From Achatina immaculata (Eukaryota; Mollusca; Gastropoda; Stylommatophora; Achatinidae), in contig CM019701.1 of assembly GCA_009760885.1 (NCBI GenBank), positions 15,200,782 to 15,264,781 on the forward strand: a stretch of DNA of 64,000 bases. Direction: 5' to 3'. Position numbers and translations under genes: made by a program. The notes under the pieces were generated by a model, which did not search any database, was not told the DNA's origin, and saw only the letters and a program-made list of their open reading frames with translations. Shown piece by piece: positions 33,881-44,722 of this stretch. Position 1 is the first letter of the stretch. The number at the start of each line of letters is the position of its first letter.

Positions 33881-34018
33881 CAAGACCCTGTGTGGTAGCT
33901 CCACGCATGACTTGTACAAATAGCTCACCCCCCCCCCCCGCCCAATCATCCGAAACGATGGTATGTTTCAACATCTTCATCACATCCGCTGAAAACAACA
34001 TACGCTGGCAGTTCCAAT
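33845..34018 (-). repeat. Repeat family R, copy 3
   Basis: Minus-strand copy with 'agggtcttgatcggctacga', a C10 run at about 33929, and 'gatgtgatgaagatgttgaa'. It shares its edge with the 34-35-bp array. Confidence 0.6.
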
Positions 34019-35034
34019 AGACAGATAAGAATAACAAGAACTCTAACCTGCACTTTCCATTAAACTCCTGGGGGGGAGGGGGACGGGGGGGGGGGGGACT
34101 AGGCTGACAGAGGATATCATGACAGAACCAAAACCGGTACTTGACACTTGTTTTAGGGAAGTAGAAAGCTGCAGACGAAAACTGACAATATCTATCTCAG
34201 GCCAGAGGCACATCCGAGAATACTTCACATATGACTGCAAGTATATTAAAGGAAAACATGTGTATTCACATTAAAAAAAAATCACATGTATATACGAGAC
34301 ACTTAAGTTGACAGCGAACTAAACAGAGCAAAAACTACTAGAACTGAAAAAAATATGTTGCAGTTATTCACCTATCCTTATTTTCCAAAGAAAACACAGC
34401 AAAGGAAAATAGGCCAGCTGCTGCTGAGTATTATGAAACAGCTTCCGAACACAAATACAAGAACAGCGTACACAAAGATGTCGACTTACCTGCATGCAGG
34501 TATCAATGTATAAGCCTTTGAACGTTCGGCAGATCCTTATGAAGTTTATCAAAAATTACAGAAGAACTAACGCACTCTCCACGCGAATCTTTGTGAAATC
34601 CATCGATTCTCTTTTCATTTTGAGTTAATCATCTTACTAGTGAGTTGAACCTCTTCCAGCCTCCCTCCCCCCTCCTCGATGATGAAGAATTCTTTCTTTC
34701 TCTCATTATTTTTTATCACTTGTTTGGAGTCCTTCACCTCCTTCTCCTGCGCGTAATGTTTCATTTTTCCCCCCTAACTTATTTGTTGTGGTTCATTTCT
34801 TTCCATTACTGGTAATCTCTCATTTCATTCTACGTGTAATGCACCATCACTTTCCTCCTATTTGTAGTATGTAATCCTTCATTTCTTCCTCATGTTGTGC
34901 AGTATTTTCCTCCCTTCTCCTACTTCACTCTTTCCTCCTATTTGTCAACACACTTCTCTTTATCCACTTCCTATTCCACTTTCCTCTAGTGACGACTGCT
35001 TACCCAATCTACCGCTGTTCCCGGAAATAAACCA
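34019..35034. other. Unclassified sequence
   Basis: Contains G-rich runs at 34070-34098 and a T/C-rich stretch at 34640-34980. No gene or recognised element. Confidence 0.45.
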
Positions 35035-35105
35035 CCCCACGCGTGGCCAGTTGTAGCTACTCTTTCATTTCGATCACCATACGGCGTGAATTCGAGTCCA
35101 GGCGA
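35035..35105 (+). mobile_element. Possible decayed SINE head (tRNA-like)
   Basis: A box A-like tggccagttg with one missing base (about 35044) and a box B-like gaattcgagtcc (about 35087) are spaced as in a tRNA. There is no clear body similarity to the other SINEs. Confidence 0.3.
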
Positions 35106-35654
35106 GAACTAATCTATACACCCCTCCTGAGCTGATAGATTTATGCGCACGTCACGGTAGTCCCACTGTGTGAATATATTACTCGAAACACGGAAGTAAA
35201 ATTCATATTTGTATTTCTGTCTGTGTGTGATTGCTGAGCGGGAAATGAAATCGATAAGCTGTCCACGCTGGCAGTGTGGCTGGGCGAAGCTACGGTCATG
35301 TCGCTCTGTCTCGAAGCCCTGCCTGGTGACAGGCTGTCACAACAGGCTGATATGCGGTGTAGGGGCTGATGGCATGAGTCCCGTTAATCTGCCCCCCCCC
35401 CCCACCCACTCTTCAAAGAGGTGAGGAAAGCCAGTAGATGCTGTCATAATCATCATCATCATCATCAACATCATCATTATCAAACACAGATAGGAAAAAA
35501 TAAAAATCAACAACAATCGCTATAGGTGGGTTAAGTTTTTACTGATAAAAACATGAAGTTAACATCTTGTGTTAACAGTTTACTTTATACATATCTAGCG
35601 TGAAAAATAAAACTACGAAACAAGAAAGAAACCAGAAACACCGTGACCTTAAAG

Positions 35655-35805
35655 TCACTCAGTCAGACAGGCAGACAGGCAGGCAGGCAGGCAGGTAGGT
35701 AGGCAGACGGGCAGAAGACAGCAGAAAGGCAGGTATATAGACAGGCAGGCAGGCAGACAGACAGGTAGGCAGGCAGGCAGCAGACAGATAGACAGGCAGG
35801 TCAGA
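35655..35805. repeat. CAGG/CAGA/GGTA tetranucleotide array, imperfect
   Basis: Short blocks of CAGA, CAGG and GTAG repeats with interruptions. Confidence 0.9.
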
Positions 35806-37126
35806 TAGATGGATGGATAATTCTGAAAGCCGGGGTATATGTTGAGCAGTGAATTAATGGAATTTTGAAAAAAAAAAAGCAAAACTCAGAAATGAGATAA
35901 TGTTTCGTAACTCGAGACAGCTGCTACATGATATTTCAGTAACAATGAACGCTTCAGTGCTGCTAGGTGAAAGACTTTCAGTAAAACGAACAGCAGGAGA
36001 GAAAATTTTTTAAAAATCTCTGTAACAACAAAGACAGAAATGCTGCTATAACGAAGACCTTCAGTAACGCGGAGCGTTCAAGATAAAAATAAAATGAAGA
36101 CCATTGGTTGCTACCAACGCTCTTTAAAAATATATAAAATATCAGACGAAACAATGAATTGCCACGAGACAAATACAGATTAAAAGAAAAGTATAAATGA
36201 GATAAGCAAAAGAAAAGAAAGACTGAATAAATAAAGTACATAGACACACCCGAAAGAGACAGAGCATGGATTCAGTTTGATTCAGTGCACTGTGGAAACA
36301 AATAGACAGAAAAAAAAAACTTTGAAAGATCATTGCTGCCAATCTTCCGAGGCTAGACGCCACAGGATGATGATAACAAACGCAAACAAAATGTGTAGAT
36401 AAGAAATACTTAATTCTGTTTAAATTATTAACATAAAACTTTCTTAAGTAATACACCGCATGACTAAACAAATTCGAAGATTTCACAGTAAATAGTTATT
36501 AATTAAATTTTGATTAAAATTGCGAAATTTATGAATGGCGAAAATAACTCACTAAAACAGACTACTTTCATTACAGCGCTCACGAATATAGGGACAACTC
36601 ACAAATCTGAAATAACCTCCACGACAAAGAAAGATCCAGCTCCACCAAGGATACTCCTGAACGTGTTTATGAGCAAACAGTCCACATTGATCTGGGCCTC
36701 CTTCAAAAGTATCTTCGCTTGTGTTTTCTCACATCTCATGGGTCATCCATATCGGATGTGAGGAAAGAAAGCAAGCAACTTTCCAACTGGAAACCAACTG
36801 TTGGCATAGTGATGGATCTTAAGCGTGGGCCATCGCAGCCAGCAGCCTCCATTAATCATCCTTTCCAACCCTCCCTTCCCCTCCCCGAGCTGGCATTATA
36901 CCCTTCGAGTTCTGGATTCAAACTGTTGAATTTTCTCAATAATTCCATCGCCCCTTCTGTCTTGACCAGTCGGGCGCTATTGCTGCCAGCACTAACCCCA
37001 GTAATGGGTTTCTACTCCCAGAGAAGTGTACTTGAAAATCTTACTGCTACACCCGAAGCTAAATATCCATTCATTCATTATATGGGTAGCGATAAAGCAT
37101 TGGCGATCGTTTTTCACCATTTCCTA
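35806..37126. other. Unclassified sequence
   Basis: About 1.3 kb, AT-rich in the first half. A 150-codon frame at 36719-37171 ends in a CA microsatellite (His-Thr repeats) and has no recognisable domain; I do not call it a gene. Confidence 0.45.
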
Positions 37127-37153
37127 CATACACACACACACACACACACACAC
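37127..37153. repeat. (CA)n microsatellite
   Basis: About 13 CA units. Confidence 0.95.
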
Positions 37154-37377
37154 GCATCTTTCATAATCTAGTGTAGGATGAGTATGTGTGTGTGTTGTGT
37201 GGTGAGTAGTGACAGATCAACATACAACAAAATTAAAACAAAAGATCAACATATATCAACACCAAAAATAAACGAATCTCTTTTTTTGACTTTGATCAGA
37301 CTCAGCGAGGACCTCTTGCATAAAGAACACGTCCAAGCATAAGTCCAGCTCCAAGATCTCGCATATATCTCTCTCTG

Positions 37378-37595
37378 AACCTTAAGTGCCCAGGGCACAT
37401 GGGGCTTCCGCAAGAGTTTTCCACAAATGCCTGTCCTTCGCCTTTTTTTCTGCTCTTGCCCAGGTGAGCCCTCTATTGCTCAACATCCTTTCTGTTGTTC
37501 TTCTCCATGTCTCTTTTGGTCTACCCTTACTTCTGTTCCCCTGTGGTGTCCATCTTAGTGCTATTTTTCTCGCATATATACTCCCTGTTTAATCA
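37378..37595 (-). mobile_element. LINE-D 3' fragment
   Basis: The minus strand gives 'ALRWTPQGNRSKGRPKETWR', 'RTTERMLSNRGLTWAQAEKK' and an ORF end 'EAPCALGT', a typical LINE RT C-terminus. The same segment is at 58688-58912, 85-90% identical by eye. Confidence 0.8.
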
Positions 37596-37842
37596 GTTTC
37601 TAAGCACTCATGCAGACATATATAGACTCGCATACTTCCATACGACCATCCTCTAGCTTTCACACAACTGATCTCAACAAAAGTGCCTTCAAAAGACCCA
37701 GTCTCGTGACCTAATTCAACACTAACTCAGTCACATGACGAAATGACCAATGTAAGGTGTAGTAAAGCTTGAACAACTATGACGTACCCACTGCCTCATA
37801 TACTACTACAAACGGTCTTTGGTTCTAGCTTTTCTGTAAGCA

Positions 37843-38142
37843 GTTTCCGTGATACGAACCTCCGACTTATGTACAACCCGTCGTTACGAATAGCCCCCAT
37901 AAAGCCTATGACATTAAAAATTCGAGTTTTATACAATGGTTTGTAATAACAAATAGGCGCTACTCCATGGCGCGCATCAAAACATTGCCCGTCTAAACTG
38001 GTTCATCGATTTCTTTAATGTTTCTTGTTCTTTGTGCAGTGAAACAAACAATAAAGTACACTGAAAATTATATAACTGACGTTAGCTACGAACCGGGTCT
38101 AACTGTTCCGACTTAACGTACAAACTCACCTTACGAGCAGAT
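37843..38142 (-). mobile_element. Tigger/pogo-like MITE, degraded copy
   Basis: The internal block 'ggttcatcgatttctttaat' and the 'gatacgaacctccgacttat' edge match, in reverse orientation, the better preserved copy at 40296-40647. The ends are decayed and no TA duplication can be assigned. Confidence 0.5.
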
Positions 38143-39193
38143 TGAATCCTTAAAGGGCAGAGGTTTTTCTACATTTTGATATACACTTAAGGACATGTAC
38201 TTTGTTAAAGGTCTGAACGCCTTATGCACAGTGCTTATATACCTTTATTATATATCATTTTGTTTGAAAGTGGATGTAGTTTGATATTCTAAAGCTTAAA
38301 ATGACATTTTTTTAAAAAGCTGTCTGACTGTAGGATCATGAAATGTGAAAAAAAGTAAGGAATAAAATTGTAGTAAAAATATTGACAATACACTTTCACA
38401 TAGAATTTTAAAAAAAGGTAATGGAATATTGGAGAATAAATTGATTGATCTATGAAAAGAGCTATAACTATTTCTACACAATATACTCAAATATGAAGTC
38501 AATTTGACAAATAATAATGAAATGACAAGATATTTTACATCGTCAACATTTAAAATCATTAGCGGGGGAAAAAACCCCAAGAAAATTGTCCAGCTGACTT
38601 GATTTCAAAACATGAAAGCATTTCAACTTGACATAAACAACATTATGCAAATGAATAAAGCAAAATAAATCATTCAGTTCTACAATGAAAATTCTGAGAA
38701 ATTATTTCATACTTATGTCAGGTAACATACTGTCACGTGACACTTCACAATGTAATAACGTTATGGTTTATGATGGGTTAACAAATAAATTCTCCACTTC
38801 TGTAAGCATAATTTAGTGTTACTTTTTAAATATTTAACACATGTTTTTACTTCTCTTTTACTAATCTGATAACACAGTTTGGGGTGTTTTTGATTATCTG
38901 TCATTTCAGGATCCATTTACATGGCGAGGAAAACAAGAAAAAACTCTTTTTTTTGCGACGGGCAATATAATACCTGTAATAGTTACTAATAATAGTCACA
39001 AGTTCTTCAGTAAAATCTGATTGTCTGTACTTAAATGGTCTTTGCAGTTCTTGTATGTCTGCGTTCTTGTTCATCCTGTTCTGAAATAAAATAGATGCCT
39101 TTACCCTTGTAGTGTCTGAAGAACAAAATGAAAATGAAAAAAAAAAACAAAACGTTCCAACATTTATTTGTCTTTTTCAAACAATTATACCTG
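38143..39193. other. Unclassified AT-rich sequence
   Basis: No gene, RNA or recognised element. Confidence 0.5.
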
Positions 39194-39305
39194 TTTATCA
39201 ACTTTTCACTTTTATCTGCCCCACCCATTTGTTTATCAAATTTTCACTTTTATCTGCCCCACCCATTTGTTTATCAAATTTTCACTTTTATCTACCCCAC
39301 CCATA
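39194..39305. repeat. 38-bp tandem repeat, about three units
   Basis: The unit contains 'tttatcaaattttcactttt' plus 'atctgccccacccatttg'. Confidence 0.9.
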
Positions 39306-39449
39306 TACTGATTATATTCCCCTACAAGTTTTGGTTGTCTAAGGAACAGCTCCCTCAACTACAAACGTATATTAGTTCTTCTATTAACTAAACAATTTAT
39401 AAATTAATCATTCCCGAATCTTAAAAATATTACTTTCATCTTACATTTT

Positions 39450-39735
39450 CTCATGTCGTTAAACTTCACATAGGGCTCGCATGGTAATTCGCTAAGCTTT
39501 CCTGTTTTCGGCGAGCTTTTCAACCCCATCAAGGGATTTTATGCATACCAACCTGGCCTCTTTTAACAATGTCCTCTTTAGAGTTTTACGTAGTCGACCT
39601 CTTTTTTTTTATTCAGTCTGTTGTGTTTCACTTGATAGCTTGTTTTGGGATTGTCTGACTGTTTTTTCTTATCACATGACCGATATGTGCCCATCTCCTT
39701 CTTCTAATCACCAATGAGACAGGTTGTTGTTCTCT
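39450..39735 (-). mobile_element. LINE-C 3' fragment
   Basis: Minus-strand copy of the segment at 24240-24495, including 'aaatcccttgatggggttga' and 'gtaaaactctaaagaggaca', extended further at its 5' side ('atcggtcatgtgataagaaa'). Coding is decayed. Confidence 0.7.
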
Positions 39736-40293
39736 TATCTGTCTTATCTTTTATACATTTCATATCATTACTTTCATAGCGGAATTATGTTTTGTCCAAA
39801 GTGGAATTAGTATTCATTAGCTGCTATGTCCATATTGAACTGAATTTATTGTTCATTTTCCTTATTTCTGTTTTAGAAGTTCATCTATTCACGTTTTTTT
39901 TTTTGTCTTTAAAAACGTGTGGATTCAACCCGCTGACCAGTACAGACTCACTCGTTACTGTTTAAAACTGCAGCTAGTTCTAATAGCAATGGTTACCTCC
40001 CCTAGTAAAATCAGAATATCCGATCTGATCGTGGACTAACATACCCGAATCTTAGCCATAGAAGTTAACATTTGGTCCATGAAAAAATAGAGGGCATCGA
40101 CGAGTCTTTGTTGAACATACTAACTATTGATATGTGTCAATCAGAGAGACAGACAGGTATACTCCCCCGGACAAGTCTGGAGCGATGGTCTTCCATCAGT
40201 GTTTGTTTGCACCTTTCTTCAAAAGTACATCTTACGTGCTTCCGGTTTCTGCTTCATCTGTTCGATCACTGTCAAGCTCTCGTGACTACGGAG

Positions 40294-40649
40294 TACAGGC
40301 AGTCCCCGAGTTAGGAAGGAGTTCTGTTCCCAAGTCTGTTCGTAAGTCAAATGTGTACGTAAATTGAAGCAGCTGGGTACAGTTTGTATGTACTCTCAGT
40401 TAATCAAATGTTTGTCTTAGTATGTAGTATATAATGTACCTTTCCGTGCATAAAAAACATTGAAGAAATCGATGAACCGCTGTAGGAGCGGAATGTTTTG
40501 ATAACCGCTGTAAGGTAGCACTCATTTGCTTGATAAACCAGAGCATGTAACTGGCATTTTTTTTTTTTAATAACAGGCTTTTACTGAGCATCGTTCGTAA
40601 GTACGGGTTGTACGTAATTCGAACATTCGTAATCAGGGGACTGCCTGTA
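40294..40649 (+). mobile_element. Tigger/pogo-like MITE with TA duplication
   Basis: Twelve-base terminal inverted repeats caggcagtcccc (40296-40307) and ggggactgcctg (40636-40647) are flanked by TA on both sides (40294-40295, 40648-40649). Subterminal sequence is rich in 'gttcgtaagt'-like motifs in both directions. The 352-base body has no transposase. End sequence and TA target are as known for the pogo/Tigger branch of Tc1/mariner. Mobilisation would need a transposase encoded elsewhere. Confidence 0.8.
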
Positions 40650-40861
40650 CTAAGGTTTTGTGTTACACTGTATAACATACCGCCTCACATTTGAAAGAAT
40701 GATGATCTTTTATTTTTAGTATTTTCTCCATATCGTGAAAAAATAAGAGCACCGAATAACGGAATCTGTTTACCTTTATATTAATAGAAGCAGTTTTATT
40801 GCAGTGGTTACTTCTCTTATTTTCTCGCCATTCTTTGTTATTAATCAAAGGTTGCATAGAC

Positions 40862-40925
40862 TGTGCTGTCTAGTCTTGTGCTGTCTAGTCTTGTGCTGTC
40901 TAGTCTTGTGCTGTCTAGTTTTGTG
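40862..40925. repeat. 15-bp tandem repeat, four units
   Basis: Units of tgtgctgtctagtct. Confidence 0.95.
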
Positions 40926-40943
40926 CTGACTTCTGTCTATATG

Positions 40944-40986
40944 GAACTGCGAGCAGGTGTTCTTTGCAGTCGATGCTGTGAAGGTT
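40944..40986 (+). repeat. Repeat family R, short fragment
   Basis: The block 'gtgttctttgcagtcgatgc' plus 'tgtgaag' matches the left part of family R (complement of 44860-44905). It ends just before the palindrome. Confidence 0.5.
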
Positions 40987-40995
40987 AAACACAGC

Positions 40996-41590
40996 TAAGA
41001 AAATTCAGTTCTGTAGGATTAGACCTCGAAAAAATCGTAGAAAAAAGCACTTTAGTGAGACGTGAGAGAAAGACAAATCAGAAGAGAATTACCTGGGATT
41101 CGAACATGGGCTCCGGTAGGACGAGCAGCCGTCTAGCCACGAGAGAACAGCGTACTATCGACTTAGCCAACTAGCAACCCCACAAAAAGGTGTTTTATTG
41201 ACATAGTCTTTAGTAAATGTTCAGTAGACACGAGGGATCGTGACACCCGGAAAGAAACGAGGTCGTGACACAGAAATTCCGTAGTTTAGATCCAGTCTCT
41301 CTAGCAGGTACCAGGTCACGACCTCGTTTCTTTCCGGGTGTCACGATCCCTCGTGTCTACTGAACAGTTACTAAAGATTATGTCAGTAAAACACCTTTTT
41401 CGTGGGGTTGCTAGTAGGCTAAGTCCATAGCACGCTGTTCTTTCGTGGCTAGACGGCTGCTCGTCCTACCGGAGTCTGTGGTTCGAATTCCAGGTAATTC
41501 TCTGCTGATTTGTCTTTCTCTCACGTCTCACTAAAGTGCCTTGTCTACGATTTTAACGAGGTCTAATCCTACAAAACTGTGTTCTCTTAC
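40996..41590. repeat. Large palindrome (two ~276-bp arms, ~43-bp spacer) of tRNA-like SINE sequence
   Basis: Arm 1 (40996-41271) and arm 2 (41315-41590) are reverse complements with roughly 90% identity by eye. Each arm holds a tRNA-like domain with box A (ggctaagtc; arm 2 at 41414-41424, arm 1 inverted near 41158-41170) and box B (gttcgaat(t/c)cc; arm 2 at 41480-41491, arm 1 inverted at 41095-41105). The distance between boxes is about 65 bases, which suits a long-variable-arm (Ser/Leu-type) tRNA ancestor. The two tRNA-like units face away from each other. A transcript across the whole could fold into one long hairpin. Confidence 0.88.
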
Positions 41591-42148
41591 TTTACCGTAC
41601 CAAAGCCTCGTAGTTTTATATTTATAAAAAAAAAACTGTTCCTTACAGCTAAGAAATAAAAGTCACTTCAACCTATGCTCAAAGATCAAAGTGTTTTCAT
41701 TTCTTACATAATTTGATCTCTGCTGACTTCCTCTATCCTATACCTCATTCTCCTAAAACAGTTGAGAAAATAAACCCTAGTGTACATTTAAGTACAAAAT
41801 AAATAGAGCCTTTCATAGATATCACCATTTCAATAAGTTTAGTAAAGAGCGTCATTCGGTTTCCCAAATTTAACCGATAACGTAGCAGAATCAGAAAGTA
41901 CGTCAGTCGATGCTCCAGCTCGTGGCGCGCTCAGCAAGGGAAATAAACGATTTTTTTTTTGGGGGGGGGGGGGGGAGGGAGTCATGTGCAGAATGTTCCT
42001 TACCCGTTCCTTGTCCTTCTCATCTCCCCATCTCTTCGAGTGTCATTTTAAATGGACACACACACGCACACAGAATTTGAGAGTTAATGGAAGATGAAGC
42101 AACACACGCGACAAACTACATTCAAATAATTAAAAAGAGTTATCCATC

Positions 42149-42149
<1 letters not shown>
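41591..42149. other. Unclassified sequence
   Basis: Contains a T11-G16 homopolymer junction at about 41950-41976 and a short CA run at 42057. No gene. Confidence 0.45.
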
Positions 42150-42199
<50 letters not shown>

Positions 42200-42231
42200 T
42201 ACTGACAGACAGACAGACAGACAGACTGACT

Positions 42232-42270
<39 letters not shown>

Positions 42271-42312
42271 TGACAGACTGACAGACAGACAGACTGACAG
42301 ACAGACAGACAA
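42150..42312. repeat. (CAGA)/(CTGA) tetranucleotide array
   Basis: ACAG repeat with scattered ACTG units. Confidence 0.97.
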
Positions 42313-42324
42313 CATAAGATCATC

Positions 42325-42652
42325 TTCTGGCTCCCTGGGACCTCGAAGCTGGTGTTGTCTGCGGCCGATGCGGTGAAGATATGGAGGCACGTTGTCCAGT
42401 GTCGTGTCGGACTGGGGGAACTTTTACAGGGGTCAGTTTTTCTGTTCCCGGATGGAGCTAGAAAGACAAGTGTATAGTACTTCTTTAAAAGACTCCGCCA
42501 CCATGGGGACTACGGCGATCCCGGTCAATCAGGCTAGGCCTTTTACTGGAGGTATCAACGGAGAGGTGAGACAGGGTCTTGGTCAGTTATGATAGCCAAA
42601 CTTGACACTAGCATGTCAGCTATGGGTCGCTGACTGCCTCATCGAACAGCGA
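42325..42652 (+). repeat. Repeat family R, copy 4
   Basis: Landmarks 'gccgatgcggtgaagatatg', 'ttcccggatggagctagaaa', 'acttctttaaaagactccgc', 'ctacggcgatcccgg', 'gaggtgagacagggtcttgg' and 'gacactagcatgtcagctat'. This copy lies between two ACAG arrays. Confidence 0.7.
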
Positions 42653-42661
42653 CCTCGTCCA

Positions 42662-42732
42662 TAGACAGACAGACAGACAGACAGACAGGCAGGCAGACAG
42701 ACAGACAGACAGACTGACTGACTGACTGATTG
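42662..42732. repeat. (CAGA)/(TGAC) microsatellite at a LINE-B 3' end
   Basis: ACAG units change to TGAC and GATT units directly adjoining the LINE-B tail. Confidence 0.95.
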
Positions 42733-43165
42733 ATCTTTATTTCTAAAGAGTTAAAAAAAAACTTGGCACGTGGACCCGTCTGATATTCTGCCCTTTACCA
42801 TACAACCTTCTCTCTGTTCCAGACATTCTACAAATATGCGCGCAAAAAACAAAGATAATTAACATTGAAAAGCTGAGAAACATAAAATAAAATAAAACAC
42901 AGCATTGACGTCTCATTCTTATCCATGCACTCAATATAGAAGTTACACATACATGCAACAAAAACAAAAGTTGTTCTCACAGTCTCGTAGGTATGACTAT
43001 CTACCAAACTACAATTTCAGTCCCGTTCAGAATAAATAATTAACTGAATCTGGTGCCTGTAAGAACAGTCTAAAATAGCATGTAAATTTTATGGATCATG
43101 ATTGCGTGCTTTCGACATCAATTAGATAATGGAAAAAGTTTGTAGTTGAAGGAAGGAGTATAGCT
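42726..43165 (-). mobile_element. LINE-B 3' fragment
   Basis: The 3' signature (mutated: gggtccacgtgccaagttt) with an AATAAAGATC motif is at 42733-42790. The 3' untranslated part parallels 6784-7180 ('ttccagacattctacaaata'). It abuts a LINE-A 3' tail at 43166. Confidence 0.75.
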
Positions 43166-43985
43166 TATATCAGTTAGTCATTTAGTCATTTGCATGTCCC
43201 TTGCGGAAATTTGCCTCCCTAACAACTCTCATGTAGGCCTCTAGGGTATAAGCAAGATGCCTTGCTGCTGATGCATCCATTTGCTGATTATCAACGATGT
43301 CTTTCAGCCATCTTCGCCTTGGTCTTCCTCTCTTTCTTTTTCCCATTATGTTCCCTTCCAAGATGGTCTTCTGTAGATTATCATGACGTTTTTTGTAGCC
43401 CAAAATAACTACGTTTTCTCTGTTTAATCCTCCTTATTAGCCAATCTTCTTCAATAATAAGTTCTTGTAGTATGGGTATATTTGTTCTTTTTTTATGTCC
43501 ATGATATTTGAAAAACTTTTCTGTAGCATTTACATTCAAAGGCATGTATGTGTTTGTCAGCTGTTTTGTTAAGGTCTCACAGGCATATGTTGCGATGGGA
43601 AAGATGCATGCCCTTAAAAATCTTATTTTTGTAGTTCTGTCTGTTCCTCTCCATAGCTTCTTTAATTGTTTTACTTTCTGAAGAGCGACAGATGTTCTCC
43701 TTTCAATTTCCCTCACTGTATCTCAGTTATTATTTAGTAATGATCCAAGATATTCAAAATGTATAAACTAGGAAGAAAGTAAGAACAACTTTAATATTTA
43801 ACGAAAACGTTTCGGCACGAGCCTTTTATCAAACAAAAACAAACAGGAACAAGATATTCAAAACTCTCCACTTCTTCCAATTTTTCCTCACTGATACATA
43901 TTTCAGCTGCCTTGTTTGTTTTGTCAGTTGTCATCAATCGCATTAAGATAGAGGTTGTGCTCTTCACTATTCTTACGGACGGACA
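43166..43985 (-). mobile_element. LINE-A 3' fragment with a short insert
   Basis: Minus-strand coding traces run from 'INEEKLEEVESFEYLGS' (43864-43985 and neighbours) through 'REIERRTSVALQKVKQLKK', 'RFLRACIFPIATYACET' and 'KRKRGRPRRRWLKDIVDN' to 'FRKGHAND' and a tail of mixed TGAC/TAAC units (43166-43195). It is interrupted at 43760-43850 by a 91-base insertion flanked by a 13-base duplication. A small deletion removes 'WTLN'. Not functional. Confidence 0.9.
43747..43863 (-). mobile_element. 91-bp insertion with Penelope-type hammerhead-like motif and 13-bp duplication
   Basis: aagatattcaaaa occurs at 43747-43759 and 43851-43863 but only once in uninterrupted LINE-A copies, so it is a target-site duplication. 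On the minus strand the insert contains TTGATAA, an aggctcgtgcc stem-loop, GAAAC, and acgttttcgt. This matches the order of a hammerhead ribozyme core: CUGAUGA, stem II, GAAA, short stem III and the cleavage-site U. Two core bases differ (first C to U; G8 to A), so it is probably inactive. Penelope-like retroelements are known to carry such ribozymes. Confidence 0.6.
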
Positions 43986-44009
43986 TAATTAGTTTTTCCA
44001 CTCCTTTTT

Positions 44010-44262
44010 TGTTACAGAAAACCAAATGCAGAATATTGGAAAACACAGCTTTTCAAGTGTCTTACTGTAAGGCAGCGAATGCTGGAAAGTACCAGAGACA
44101 ACAGCACGTACACTCGACATCTTCCTAACCAAATGTCTACGTAGGTTCGGGTCTAGTACCATCGGCACTGACTTCTTGTTAAGAGAGGCAGACATGACAC
44201 CATTGTCAACTGTGATTGAAAGGAAGAGGCCACAGTAGACTGGCCGCATTTATGAGACCCGC
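44010..44262 (+). mobile_element. LINE fragment (other family), RT C-terminal region
   Basis: Plus-strand frames give 'GSECWKVPETTARTLDIF', 'LTKCLRRFGSSTIG' and 'LREADMTPLSTVIERKRPQ', the segment after the RT domain in many RTE/CR1-like LINEs (it normally continues 'W.GHI'). Frames are broken. It ends at the start of the 18-bp array. Confidence 0.6.
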
Positions 44263-44264
44263 CT

Positions 44265-44722
44265 AACCTAGCTAGCTGGGCTAACCTAGCTAACCGGGCT
44301 AACCTAGCTAACCGGGCTAACCTAGCTAACCGGGCTAACCTAGCTAGCCGGGCTAATCTAGCTAACCGGGCTAACCTAGCTAGCCGGACTAATCTAGCTA
44401 ACCGGGCTAACCTAGCTAGCCGGACTAATCTAGCTAACCGGGCTAACCTAGCTAGCCGGACTAATCTAGCTAACCGGGCTAACCTAGCTAGCCGGGCTAA
44501 CCTAGCTAACCGGGCTAACCTAGCTAGCCGGACTAATCTAGCTAGCCGGACTAATCTAGCTAACCGGGCTAACCTAGCTAACCGGGCTAACCTAGCTAAC
44601 CGGGCTAACCGAGCTAGCCGGGCTAATCTAGCTAACCGGGCTAACCGAGCTAGCTGGGCTAATCTAGCTAACCGGGCTAACCTAGCTAACCGGGCTAACC
44701 TAGCTAGCCGGGCTAACCGGGC
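44265..44722. repeat. 18-bp minisatellite inside family R, about 25 units
   Basis: The unit is gggctaacctagctaacc with variants ggactaatctagctagcc. It starts from the 'ggttagc' motif that occurs once or twice in other R copies (for example near 12130). The frame across it gives Leu-Ala-Arg repeats (a 250-codon frame, 44153-44905) and is not a gene. Confidence 0.92.

Noticed and set aside
36719..37171. 150-codon frame with no repeats over most of its length
   Set aside because: No recognisable domain; ends in a CA microsatellite; no splice or promoter support. Left as unclassified sequence.
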